A stretch of 64,000 nucleotides of DNA, from contig PFPT01000032.1 in the NCBI GenBank assembly GCA_002793195.1, positions 1 through 64,000 of the forward strand, written 5' to 3'. This document shows positions 55,508 through 64,000 of the stretch, in pieces (the stretch's first letter is position 1; each line of letters starts with the position of its first letter). The stretch comes from Gammaproteobacteria bacterium CG_4_10_14_0_2_um_filter_38_22 (lineage in GTDB: Bacteria > Pseudomonadota > Gammaproteobacteria > Coxiellales > Coxiellaceae). The notes under the pieces are model-generated. The model did not search any database and was not told where the DNA came from. It was given only the letters and a program-made list of their open reading frames with translations. The translations under genes and the position numbers were made by a program.

Positions 55508-55972
55508 ATGAAACTTTTTTTTCAAAAATACGGATTGTTTTTTGCATGGCTGATTTCGCTGATCGCACTACTGGCAACCTTGTTTGCCAGTGAAATTCTG
55601 AGCTGGCCTGTTTGCCCACTGTGCTGGTACCAACGTATTGCATTGTACCCGCTCGTTATTTTACTGGGTATCGCCGCCTTTAAAGATGATTGCCATATTA
55701 TTCCCTATGCACTGCCTTTTCCAATGATCGGATTTTTTTTTGCGGCCTACCAATATTTAGAACAAATGATACCGGGGTTTTCGCCAATTAATTTTTGCAA
55801 ACAAGGCATTGTATGCAGCACCATTCACTTAAAATTACTGGGATTTATCACCATTCCTTTTTTAAGCATGATGGCGTGTCTGATTATGATTCTTTTTTTG
55901 TTGTTAAGTAAAACAGATAAAAATTACTTTATGAAAAAATGTGATCAGCTCATTACAAAAATAAAACAATAA
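55508..55972 (+). CDS. dsbB: Disulfide bond formation protein DsbB
   Basis: 154 residues, four membrane segments. First redox pair CPLC at 36-39 followed by WYQR (the quinone-site Arg), second pair C97 and C103 (NFCKQGIVC). Re-oxidises the partner and passes electrons to quinone. It starts directly after the DsbA-like stop and overlaps the convergent downstream gene by 20 bases. Confidence 0.92.
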   Translation: MKLFFQKYGLFFAWLISLIALLATLFASEILSWPVCPLCWYQRIALYPLVILLGIAAFKDDCHIIPYALPFPMIGFFFAAYQYLEQMIPGFSPINFCKQGIVCSTIHLKLLGFITIPFLSMMACLIMILFLLLSKTDKNYFMKKCDQLITKIKQ

Positions 55973-56534
55973 GTAACGGTACAAGTAACATCAACGCATT
56001 ATCATCAATCCACTTTGTCTTAACCCGCTCAACCGCAATCGTCAATGGCGCCATAACAAACGGGAGCCATAACGGAATAGCGTAAAACTTCACAGCCAAA
56101 AGCCAAATAACCAACACGAGAATGAGACCCAAAATCCATGTGATAAACTTGTCTTTTTTATAAATCCGCATTTCACCCAACAGAGGATCAGCCAAAGCAC
56201 AACTCAAAATAATTGGCATTGAATAACCGACAGAGGGCGAAAAAATTAAGATCATTCCGAGCGAAAACAATGTCCATGATGCGGCTGAAACACGATTTGC
56301 TTCATTCTGACGTTGCGTGAAAAATACAAATTGGTAACGCATGCGTATTGCTTCAAACACAACAATCAAAAACCAACAAACCACAATCACATGATGCAAA
56401 TCAATCACATCAAACCGACTCACCAAAAAATAATAGTATAGGATTGGAACAACGATCATAGATACGTGAATCAAACGTCTTAAAAAATGGGCGATAAAGC
56501 CGCCTTTGATACCATCCGTGGTTTCAACTTGCAT
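55953..56534 (-). CDS. Membrane protein resembling CTP-dependent dolichol/phytol/diacylglycerol kinases
   Basis: 193 residues with about six membrane segments. The RRLIHVSMI, ADPLLGEMR and AVERVKTKWIDDNALMLLVP stretches parallel the RRxxH, GDPxA and E...DNLTxPL motifs of dolichol-kinase/VTE5-type lipid kinases. The match is by pattern and not proven. It lies 6 bases after bamD on the same strand, pointing to envelope lipid metabolism. Confidence 0.6.
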   Translation of the reverse strand: MQVETTDGIKGGFIAHFLRRLIHVSMIVVPILYYYFLVSRFDVIDLHHVIVVCWFLIVVFEAIRMRYQFVFFTQRQNEANRVSAASWTLFSLGMILIFSPSVGYSMPIILSCALADPLLGEMRIYKKDKFITWILGLILVLVIWLLAVKFYAIPLWLPFVMAPLTIAVERVKTKWIDDNALMLLVPLLIVLFL

Positions 56535-56540
56535 GATTAC

Positions 56541-57314
56541 TTAGTTTCCTTTCATCAGTTTTTTCAAGACAGGCGAAGTAGGATAGCTCGCTTCAAAAAT
56601 ACGCAATGTATTATTAGCCATCTGCGTTAAACCCAACTTACGATACGATTTCACCATAATATTTAAGGCGGGAATAACGGAAGGTGAGCGATCATAGTGT
56701 TCTACTACAGTGCTTGCACGATTAGCGGCAGCAACATAGGCTTTTTGATCATAATAAAATTGGGCAATACCCACTTCTTTTTCTGCAAACAAGTTACGAA
56801 TATAGCGCATGCGTGCAATAGAGTCAGGAACATAAATACTATTCGGAAAGGTTTGTACTAACTGACTAAAAGACAAATAAGCCGCTTTTAAGTTTGATAA
56901 ATCACGTGGCGCTGGATTCACCCCCGCTTTGCGTTGTAACCATGAAAATCCTTGCTTAAATGCTATCACGCCTTTCATGTAATACGCGTAGTCAGCGTAT
57001 TTTCCATAAGGATACAATGACAAATAACGATCTGCTGTTGCTAATGCCTCATCTGCATCATCATTTTTATAATAGGCATAAACTAAATTAATTAAACCCG
57101 GCTCAGCATAAGGACCAAATGGATATAAAGTACTCATCGCCTCTAATTCTTTCGTGGCACGATTATAATGGCCTTTTTGTAAATCTATTTTTGATGTGTG
57201 ATACAACTCAGATGCCGTTTTATTGCGATACGCAGAAAACGAATCATGCAACGCATTATTTGCACATCCGCACAACAACGCAATCAATCCACACAACATT
57301 AACCATTTTTTCAT
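56541..57314 (-). CDS. bamD: Outer-membrane assembly lipoprotein BamD
   Basis: 257 residues: lipoprotein signal with LLCGCAN (Cys17), then TPR repeats (LYHTSKIDLQKGHYNRATKE, YPFGPYAEPGLINLVYAYYK, YYMKGVIAF) typical of BamD. Essential part of the Bam complex that folds outer-membrane barrels. Monocistronic or with the lipid-kinase-like gene. Confidence 0.96.
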   Translation of the reverse strand: MKKWLMLCGLIALLCGCANNALHDSFSAYRNKTASELYHTSKIDLQKGHYNRATKELEAMSTLYPFGPYAEPGLINLVYAYYKNDDADEALATADRYLSLYPYGKYADYAYYMKGVIAFKQGFSWLQRKAGVNPAPRDLSNLKAAYLSFSQLVQTFPNSIYVPDSIARMRYIRNLFAEKEVGIAQFYYDQKAYVAAANRASTVVEHYDRSPSVIPALNIMVKSYRKLGLTQMANNTLRIFEASYPTSPVLKKLMKGN

Positions 57315-57456
57315 ATGTATTTTCTCTACCTAATCCAGTTTTCCTAAAGAATGAGATTATATAACTGAAGCTCACGATTAGAAAGTAATATTGACCCAAG
57401 TATCTTTTGGGATTGTCATTTTTTGAAATTCGTTACTTATTTGCTATGAATAATGG

Positions 57457-60057
57457 TTAAGCGTTTTCAATCTTTTTCTCAACCCACTCAAGCACACCGT
57501 TTAATTTTGATAAATCATCCGCACCACCTTGCGCAAGATCAGGACGACCACCCCCTTTTCCACCCGCTGCTTTCAATAAATCAGGTGCAGTCACGTGAGA
57601 TAAACATTCTTTTGAAACTGAGGCAATCAGAATATTTTTTTCATCTGCTGTCGATGCCAATAAAATAATCGATTTCCCAAGCTGTTGTTTCAACTGATCC
57701 ACCATATGTCGCAGACTTTCTCGATCTGTTTCAGGTAATACTTCTATCAATACAGACACATTCCCTATTTTTTTTACGCAAGAAGATAATTCTCCTGTAC
57801 TGTGATGCGCTATTTTCTGCTTATATTCTGCCAATTCTTTTGTCAATTGTTTATTTTGTTCCAATAATTGCGCCACTTTTTCAGATACTGTATTACGTGA
57901 AATTTTTAATGCATCAGCAATCCATTGCAATTGTTTTTCACCCGCTTCTATCCATTGCAACGCTTCACTGCCAGTCACTGCTTCAATACGTCGTACACCA
58001 GCCGCACAAGCGGATTCTGTTGTAATTTTAAATAGTCCGATATCACCTGTGCGATTCACATGCGTGCCACCACAAATCTCCGTTGAGAATTTACCCATAG
58101 AAACAACACGCACTTCATCTGCATATTTTTCAGAAAATAAAGCCATTGCGCCAACGCTTTTTGCAGCTTCCAATGCCATCACTTCTGTATTCAGTGGAAA
58201 ATTAGCAATGATTTGTTGATTAATTAATTTTTCAATCTCAGTTATTTCTTCAGAAGTTAAGGCATGCGGATGAGAAAAATCAAATCGTAATCGCTTTGGC
58301 TCAACCAAAGATCCTTTTTGTATAACATGCTCACCCAACACACGACGCAACGCTTCATGCAATAAATGCGTAGCAGAATGATTTAATTTTGTGCTATGAC
58401 GTGATGGATCTACCTCTGCACGCACAAGCGTTTGCAAAGCAATTTCACCAGAAATCACTTTACCTTCATGCAAAACAACAGAACCTTTTTTTTGTGTATC
58501 TGTCACATGAAATGTAGCATCACCACAATAAAAATAACCCACGTCACCCACTTGTCCACCTGACTCAGCATAAAACGGAGTGCAATCTAAAATCACAATT
58601 CCTTTTTCGCCCGTTTTTAATACATTGACGGGTTTGAAATCATGCAACAAGGTGATGACCCTGCCTTCATCGATCATTTTTTCATAACCCGTAAATTCAG
58701 TTTCACCTCTCAAATGTACTTGCTGTGTTTGATCACGATTAAATAGTTGAGATTGTTGTGATTGCTCGCGTTGTTTTAACATGGCTGCTTGAAAACCATC
58801 ATAATCCCATTGCAATCCACGCTCTTTTGCAATATCAATGGTTAAATCTGGCGGAAAACCATAAGTGTCGTACAGTTGAAACATCAATTGACCATTGATG
58901 GTATTACTATTGGACTCTTCCACTTCTTTATCTAAAATTTTTAACCCTTTTGACAAAGTTGAAGAGAATTGCTTTTCTTCTTGCTTAATCACTTGCTCAA
59001 TCAATGATTGCGCTTTGATTAATTGCGGATAAGCATCCCCCATTTCTTTCACTAAAGCAGGCACCAAACGATAAAAAAATGCTTTTTGTTGTCCCAACTT
59101 AAAACCATAACGCGCTGCGCGTCGAATAATGCGCCGAACAACATACCCACGACCTTCATTCGATGGCGTTACACCATCCGCAATTAAAAACGCAGCCGAT
59201 CGAATATGATCTACAATAACGCGCATCGGTATTGCCTTAACATCATCGCAATTCACTAATTTAGCTAATGCACGCAATAATGTCTGGAAAATATCGATAT
59301 CATAATTATCATGAACACCTTGCATCACAGCTGCAATTCTTTCTAAACCCATGCCAGTATCAACACAGGGTTTTGGCAAAGGGGTTAATTGACCAGCCAT
59401 ATCGCGGTTAAACTGCATGAAAACCAAATTCCAAATTTCAGTGTAACGATCACCCGATTCATCGGGCGATCCTGGTGGACCACCAGCAATAGCAGGCCCA
59501 TGATCATAAAAAATTTCTGTACAAGGACCACAAGGACCAACATCACCCATCGACCAAAAATTATCTTTTTCACCGCAACGTGAAAAACGATCGGGATCCA
59601 CTTTTATTTCATTCAACCAAATTTTTTCACTCTCTAAATCATCTTGAAATACGGTCACCCATAATTTTTCAGGCGGAATACGTAATTCTTTTGTTAAGAA
59701 ATGCCAAGCAAAAACAATGGCTTCTTTTTTAAAATAATCACCAAAACTAAAGCTACCCAACATTTCAAAAAAAGTATGGTGGCGTTTTGTGTAACCCACG
59801 TTTTCTAGATCATTGTGCTTTCCACCCGCTCTCACACAACGTTGCGAACTGGTAGCGCGCGTGTAAGCACGTTTTTCCAATCCAAGAAAAACATCTTTAA
59901 ATTGCACCATGCCGGCATTGGTAAATAATAACGTAGCATCTCCAACAGGAACTAAGGAACTGCTAGCTACCACGGTATGCTGATGCTGCTTAAAATACTC
60001 AAGAAATAGGGTACGTAATGCATTGCTGCTCATTACGGTATGCGGCATTTTAGTCAT
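57457..60057 (-). CDS. alaS: Alanyl-tRNA synthetase
   Basis: 866 residues, class II synthetase with the N-terminal catalytic domain ([21 protein letters not shown] shortened here to [16 protein letters not shown]), editing domain HxxxH as [13 protein letters not shown] and CGGTHV, and a C-terminal DHHA1 part with the [11 protein letters not shown] loop. Length is standard. ATG 60057 overlaps the recX stop by 8 bases. Confidence 0.98.
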   Translation of the reverse strand: MTKMPHTVMSSNALRTLFLEYFKQHQHTVVASSSLVPVGDATLLFTNAGMVQFKDVFLGLEKRAYTRATSSQRCVRAGGKHNDLENVGYTKRHHTFFEMLGSFSFGDYFKKEAIVFAWHFLTKELRIPPEKLWVTVFQDDLESEKIWLNEIKVDPDRFSRCGEKDNFWSMGDVGPCGPCTEIFYDHGPAIAGGPPGSPDESGDRYTEIWNLVFMQFNRDMAGQLTPLPKPCVDTGMGLERIAAVMQGVHDNYDIDIFQTLLRALAKLVNCDDVKAIPMRVIVDHIRSAAFLIADGVTPSNEGRGYVVRRIIRRAARYGFKLGQQKAFFYRLVPALVKEMGDAYPQLIKAQSLIEQVIKQEEKQFSSTLSKGLKILDKEVEESNSNTINGQLMFQLYDTYGFPPDLTIDIAKERGLQWDYDGFQAAMLKQREQSQQSQLFNRDQTQQVHLRGETEFTGYEKMIDEGRVITLLHDFKPVNVLKTGEKGIVILDCTPFYAESGGQVGDVGYFYCGDATFHVTDTQKKGSVVLHEGKVISGEIALQTLVRAEVDPSRHSTKLNHSATHLLHEALRRVLGEHVIQKGSLVEPKRLRFDFSHPHALTSEEITEIEKLINQQIIANFPLNTEVMALEAAKSVGAMALFSEKYADEVRVVSMGKFSTEICGGTHVNRTGDIGLFKITTESACAAGVRRIEAVTGSEALQWIEAGEKQLQWIADALKISRNTVSEKVAQLLEQNKQLTKELAEYKQKIAHHSTGELSSCVKKIGNVSVLIEVLPETDRESLRHMVDQLKQQLGKSIILLASTADEKNILIASVSKECLSHVTAPDLLKAAGGKGGGRPDLAQGGADDLSKLNGVLEWVEKKIENA

Positions 60058-60496
60058 ACTCTTCAGACCTTTCAGTATTCAAACAACGGAGCACTTCTGC
60101 TTGTTTATATCCCCGATTCAATAAAAAGCGCGTTTTTTCACGTAGACCAATCGCCTCAGGATCTGGAAATCGCCTTTCCAATAATGACAACATTTGTTGT
60201 TGCCAATCTTTAGAGTCCGGATTCACGATTTCTTTAATAATCTTTTTGGATATGTCCTTGCTTTCCAATTCATAAGAAATACGTTCAGGACCATATCCAT
60301 TTTGTCGACGTTGACGTACATGGTTTTCAGCAACACGCACATCATCTTGCAATCCTTCTGCGATCAATGCATCCAGCACGCTCTCTATTTCATCTATATT
60401 AAAGTGATCTTCTCGTAGTTTTTGCTGTAATTCAAAACGAGAATGATCTCGTCTTGCTAAATAATTCATTGCTTTATTGCGGATGACTGCTTTCAT
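60050..60496 (-). CDS. recX: Regulatory protein RecX
   Basis: 148 residues of three-helix repeats: [39 protein letters not shown] and ETREF-like [14 protein letters not shown]. Modulates RecA filaments. Lies 94 bases after recA and overlaps alaS, the usual order. Confidence 0.95.
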   Translation of the reverse strand: MKAVIRNKAMNYLARRDHSRFELQQKLREDHFNIDEIESVLDALIAEGLQDDVRVAENHVRQRRQNGYGPERISYELESKDISKKIIKEIVNPDSKDWQQQMLSLLERRFPDPEAIGLREKTRFLLNRGYKQAEVLRCLNTERSEEYD

Positions 60497-60590
60497 ATAT
60501 TGATTTCACTGTCTCTATCAAGATACGAGAAATAAGGAAGTTCTTTTAAAAAAGAAACAATCCAAACAGCGCAAGAATGAATACGTTAGA

Positions 60591-61649
60591 TTACGCTTCA
60601 ATCAATTCCTTATCTTCCATTTTCTCTTTTGATTTACTAGAAATAGAAAGCGGCGTTACTTTTCCAGATAATAAAATGTCACGTAATTTTTTATCAATCT
60701 CTACTGCAATTTTTTTATTTTCTTTTAAATAAGCACGCACATTATCTTTGCCTTGCCCAATACGTGAGCCTTGATAACTATACCAAGCACCCGATTTATC
60801 AATCAGGTTTTGTGCAACGCCCAACTCAATTAACTCACCTTCATGTGAAATACCTTCGCCATATAAAATTTCAAATTCCACTTGGCGAAAAGGAGGCGCT
60901 ACTTTATTTTTCACTACTTTTACACGTGTTTCATTACCTAAAATCTCATCACCTTTTTTAATCGCGCCTATACGACGAATATCTAAACGCACTGAGGCAT
61001 AAAATTTTAATGCATTCCCACCTGTTGTGGTTTCAGGACTACCGAACATCACACCAATTTTCATACGAATTTGATTGATAAAAATAACCAATGTATTCGA
61101 TCTTTTAATATTTGCTGTTAATTTACGTAATGCTTGTGACATTAATCGTGCTTGCAATCCCATGTGCGAATCGCCCATATCACCTTCAATTTCAGCACGT
61201 GGCGTGAGTGCAGCCACTGAATCAATCACCACCATATCCACAGCACCAGAGCGCACCAACATGTCTGTAATTTCCAATGCTTGCTCGCCCGTATCCGGTT
61301 GTGATACCAATAATTTTTTAACATCCACACCCAACTTTTCTGCATAGATGGGATCTAAAGCATGCTCCGCATCAACGAACGCAGCAGTACCGCCATTTTT
61401 TTGACACTGAGCAATGGTCTGTAAAGTTAATGTTGTTTTTCCGGAAGACTCAGGGCCATAAATTTCAACAACACGACCACGCGGTAAGCCGCCAATTCCC
61501 AATGCCACATCCAAGCCTAATGAACCTGTCGAAATAACTGAAATATCCCGATCTGCTTGCCCTTCTCCTAAACTCATAATCGCACCGCGACCAAATTGCT
61601 TTTCAATTTGCGATAGTGCAGCACTCAAGGCCTTGCTTTTATCTTCCAT
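60591..61649 (-). CDS. recA: Recombinase RecA
   Basis: 352 residues with Walker A GPESSGKT, the signature [15 protein letters not shown]1/L2 DNA loops and a C-terminal acidic tail. The 86-base upstream gap has a CTGTAT half-site but no CTGT-N8-ACAG LexA box. ATG 61649 follows AGGGGATCCGGTA. Central to homologous repair. Confidence 0.99.
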   Translation of the reverse strand: MEDKSKALSAALSQIEKQFGRGAIMSLGEGQADRDISVISTGSLGLDVALGIGGLPRGRVVEIYGPESSGKTTLTLQTIAQCQKNGGTAAFVDAEHALDPIYAEKLGVDVKKLLVSQPDTGEQALEITDMLVRSGAVDMVVIDSVAALTPRAEIEGDMGDSHMGLQARLMSQALRKLTANIKRSNTLVIFINQIRMKIGVMFGSPETTTGGNALKFYASVRLDIRRIGAIKKGDEILGNETRVKVVKNKVAPPFRQVEFEILYGEGISHEGELIELGVAQNLIDKSGAWYSYQGSRIGQGKDNVRAYLKENKKIAVEIDKKLRDILLSGKVTPLSISSKSKEKMEDKELIEA

Positions 61650-61735
61650 TACCGGATCCCCTATTATTCAAAATGATTGGCACATTATTCCATAAAGCGA
61701 CAAAAGTTCCTATACTGTATTTTTTACTGCGAAAA

Positions 61736-63061
61736 TTACTCTCCCGCAATCATCATACGGTCGATTAAAATTGAACCAGTTCGAATGGCGCTACGCATGT
61801 CCACATCATTTGCAATGCTCACTATACCTGCAAACATATTTTTTAAATTACCTGCAATAGTAATTTCTTCAACTGGAAATTGAATTTTGCCTTGCTCAAT
61901 CCAAAATCCAGCAGCGCCACGCGAATAATCACCAGTAACAATATTGGTGCCTTGCCCCATTAATTCTGTCACAAGCAGCCCTGTTCCCATTTCTTGCATC
62001 AACTCATGCAATGTCACATCAGCATGTTGAATCGATAGATTAAAAACACCACCAGCGTTGCCAGTTGTTTTTAATCCCAGTTTTCTTGCAGAATAACTAC
62101 TCAAAACATAGCGCGACAAAACACCCTCTTCAATATAATGTTGATCCACTGTAGCCACACCATCATGATCAAATGGTCTGCTACCCATTGCTGATAACAA
62201 ATGGGGTTGTTGATTCACATTAACAAATGAGGGGAAAATTTGCTTTCCCATCGCATTAAGTAAAAAGGAAGATTGACGATACAAGCTACCACCACTAATC
62301 GCTTGCACAAAAGCACCCAATAAAGATTTCGCAATCGGCGCATTAAAAATAACGGGGCAAGATTGTGTTTTAATACGGCGCGCACCCAAACGCATGACTG
62401 TTTTTTCTGCTGCACGTTTAGCAATCTCATCAACTGATGTTAAATCTTTCGCATTTCGTGCAATAGTATATTCATCATCACGCTGCATTTGATCTTGATC
62501 ACGCGCAACCACACTACAACTCAATGCATGTTCACTCAATAAATAGTGCCCCACAAATCCCAACGTATTGGCATACACACCATTAGATATTGTCGTGCTT
62601 ACACTAGCACCTTCGGAATTGATAATGCGCGCATCAGCAGCAACTGCTTTTTTTTCACAGGTCATTGCCAGTTGAATGGCATCCGCTGGAGAAATATCCC
62701 ATGGATGATATAAATCGCAATCCGGATAATTTTTCGCCAATCGATCTGGGTCAGCCAAACCAGCATAAGGGTCAGCATTTGAAAACCGAGCGATAGCCGC
62801 TGCTTTTTCTATCGTTGCAGAAATAGATGCAAGAGAAAAATCAGAACTGGATGCGGAACCCGTGGATTGTTTATGAAAAACAGTCACGCCAAAATTTTTC
62901 TCGAGATGATGTTCCGTTGTCTCTACATCACCCAAACGGGCTGTCACTGAAAAACCGCTGGATCGATTCGCAGAAAGCTCAGCTGCATCAATACGCAATG
63001 ATTTTAATTTTTGCAATGCGATATCGACAACCTGCCGCGCATCAATATCAATGTGTGGCAT
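61736..63061 (-). CDS. pmbA: PmbA/TldE metalloprotease-family protein
   Basis: 441 residues of the TldD/PmbA family: an N-terminal domain with SGFSVTARLGDVETTEHH and a C-terminal domain ending GxxTGDYSRGAAGFWIE. PmbA (TldE) lacks the metal site and pairs with TldD to process peptides such as microcins. ATG 63061 is preferred; the start overlaps the lon stop by 14 bases. Confidence 0.94.
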   Translation of the reverse strand: MPHIDIDARQVVDIALQKLKSLRIDAAELSANRSSGFSVTARLGDVETTEHHLEKNFGVTVFHKQSTGSASSSDFSLASISATIEKAAAIARFSNADPYAGLADPDRLAKNYPDCDLYHPWDISPADAIQLAMTCEKKAVAADARIINSEGASVSTTISNGVYANTLGFVGHYLLSEHALSCSVVARDQDQMQRDDEYTIARNAKDLTSVDEIAKRAAEKTVMRLGARRIKTQSCPVIFNAPIAKSLLGAFVQAISGGSLYRQSSFLLNAMGKQIFPSFVNVNQQPHLLSAMGSRPFDHDGVATVDQHYIEEGVLSRYVLSSYSARKLGLKTTGNAGGVFNLSIQHADVTLHELMQEMGTGLLVTELMGQGTNIVTGDYSRGAAGFWIEQGKIQFPVEEITIAGNLKNMFAGIVSIANDVDMRSAIRTGSILIDRMMIAGE

Positions 63062-64000
63062 ATTTCGACTTACCTGTTTTCGACTTTGCCAGCACACGTT
63101 TTTTTGCTGTCTTTTTTGAAGCCAAACCAGTATCTGATGATCGTCCTGGCAAGCCTGGCAAATGCTCTAGTGCAATTTCCAATACTTGATCAATCCAACG
63201 TACTGGATAAATATCCAAGTTTTGCAATACTGCTTCTGGAATTTCTTTTAAATCTTTTTTATTTTCAAGGGGAATAATTACCGTTTTAATATTACCGCGC
63301 AATGCCGCTAATAGCTTCTCTTTCAATCCACCGATTGGCAATACTTCACCACGCAACGTAATTTCTCCTGTCATCGCAACAGTTGCATGCACAGGAATAT
63401 GTGTAATAGCAGATATCAAGGCAACACACATACCAACACCCGCACTTGGACCATCTTTCGGTGTTGCACCTTCAGGCACATGCACATGAAAATCATTTTT
63501 TTGAAAATAATCATCTGCCACAGCAAACATTGGTGAACGACTGCGAACAACCGTCATCGCTGCATTAATAGATTCTTTCATCACATCACCCAAACTACCG
63601 GTATGCAACAATTGTCCTTTGCCCGCCATCACTTGAGCTTCGATTGTTAACAACTCTCCACCCACTTCAGTCCAAGCTAATCCAGTTACTTGACCAATCT
63701 GATCTTTTTCTTCTGCCAATCCATAGCGATATTTTAATACACCTAAATATTTTTCCAAGTTACGTAACGTCACTGAAATGCATTTACTTGATGCTTTGCG
63801 CTTACTATGCGTGACTGCTTGACGAACCACTTTGCGACAAATTTTTGAAATTTCACGCTCCAAACTCCGCACACCCGCTTCACGCGTATAACTGCGAATA
63901 ATTTCGTGAATCACTTGATCAGAAATATGAATTTCTTTTTTCTTCAAACCTGTTTGTTCAATTTGTCGAGGAATTAAATAATTTTTGGCAATATTTAATT
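63048..64000 (-). CDS. lon: Lon protease, C-terminal part (N-terminus off right edge)
   Basis: About 317 residues in window, frame open to the edge (KNYLIPRQIEQTGLKKKEIH), so the start lies beyond 64000. Seen: the end of the AAA module (SYTREAGVRSLEREI) and the serine protease domain with catalytic Ser in PKDGPSAGVG and Lys in GGLKEKLLAALRG. ATP-dependent degradation of damaged and regulatory proteins. The basic C-terminal tail (KKTAKKRVLAKSKTGKSK) is longer than in E. coli Lon. Confidence 0.97.
   Translation of the reverse strand, partial: LNIAKNYLIPRQIEQTGLKKKEIHISDQVIHEIIRSYTREAGVRSLEREISKICRKVVRQAVTHSKRKASSKCISVTLRNLEKYLGVLKYRYGLAEEKDQIGQVTGLAWTEVGGELLTIEAQVMAGKGQLLHTGSLGDVMKESINAAMTVVRSRSPMFAVADDYFQKNDFHVHVPEGATPKDGPSAGVGMCVALISAITHIPVHATVAMTGEITLRGEVLPIGGLKEKLLAALRGNIKTVIIPLENKKDLKEIPEAVLQNLDIYPVRWIDQVLEIALEHLPGLPGRSSDTGLASKKTAKKRVLAKSKTGKSKYATH

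Noticed and set aside
1-64000. tRNA, rRNA, CRISPR array, replication origin, secretion-system genes
   Set aside because: All gaps over about 100 bases were read; none shows a cloverleaf, rRNA-like sequence, spaced repeats or DnaA-box cluster, and no ORF resembles a secretion component.

Overview
The window is AT-rich chromosomal DNA from a gammaproteobacterium. Its gene content and order look most like the order Legionellales (Coxiella, Legionella, Rickettsiella, Aquicella, Berkiella relatives). Grounds: the housekeeping blocks are gammaproteobacterial (miaB-phoH-ybeY-corC-lnt, leuS-lptE-holA-nadD-rsfS-rlmH-mrdA, fimV-truA-accD-folC-dedD-cvpA, alaS-recX-recA-pmbA-lon). Between them sit eukaryotic-like Ser/Thr kinases and low-similarity, repeat-bearing or coiled-coil proteins of the kind that serve as secreted effectors in intracellular Legionellales. 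The genus call is inference; no 16S, tRNA or CRISPR is present. I found no secretion-system genes.

Layout. 1-2179: 5' part of a large gene (minus strand) with in-frame 32-33 residue repeats, running off the left edge. 2293-2785: an internally deleted IS4-type element with perfect 20-bp terminal inverted repeats and a 9-bp target duplication. 2902-9541: small membrane protein, rhomboid protease, a 1132-residue multidomain flavin/iron-sulfur oxidoreductase, grxD, fdxA, an orphan Phd-type antitoxin and a membrane protein. 9559-12955: fatty-acid beta-oxidation pair (FadJ-like and FadI-like). 13038-14246: first kinase. 14316-15713: M17 aminopeptidase. 16027-30944: envelope, translation and cofactor housekeeping in one rightward direction, interrupted by a minus-strand TraI_2-like protein between lnt and leuS. 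30962-35652: accessory region with a hypothetical gene and a 3.75-kb graveyard of mobile-element fragments (truncated AbiEi/DUF6088-type antitoxin, IS481 fragment, IS3 OrfA fragment, a gene with a perfect 84-bp tandem duplication, a decayed IS66) bounded by a 39-bp direct repeat. 35799-40119: NAD-salvage run (alr-pncA-pncB plus an MFS transporter). 40181-43168: Cys-rich secreted protein and methylcitrate genes prpC-prpD. 43269-44474: rpmE and dusA. 44569-47766: a divergent pair of an effector-like coiled-coil protein and a second, heavily modified kinase. 47779-64000: ABC exporter, the conserved cvpA-dedD-folC-accD-truA-fimV block, a DsbA-like/DsbB pair, a CTP-dependent lipid-kinase-like protein with bamD, then alaS-recX-recA-pmbA-lon, lon running off the right edge.

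How they fit: the conserved blocks supply lipoprotein and LPS maturation (lnt, lptE, bamD), cell-wall synthesis (mrdA, alr), NAD supply (nadD, pncA, pncB), fatty-acid and propionate carbon use, recombination and proteolysis. The accessory islands look like the host-interaction part of the genome. The most unusual objects are the tripartite oxidoreductase, the apparently metal-site-dead TraI_2 homologue kept among housekeeping genes, the second kinase with a coiled-coil insert, and the nested repeats and mobile-element junctions at 31.8-35.7 kb. Small coding features absent from long-ORF calls (59-aa antitoxin, 58-aa OrfA remnant, 31-aa putative membrane peptide) were found by reading the gaps.
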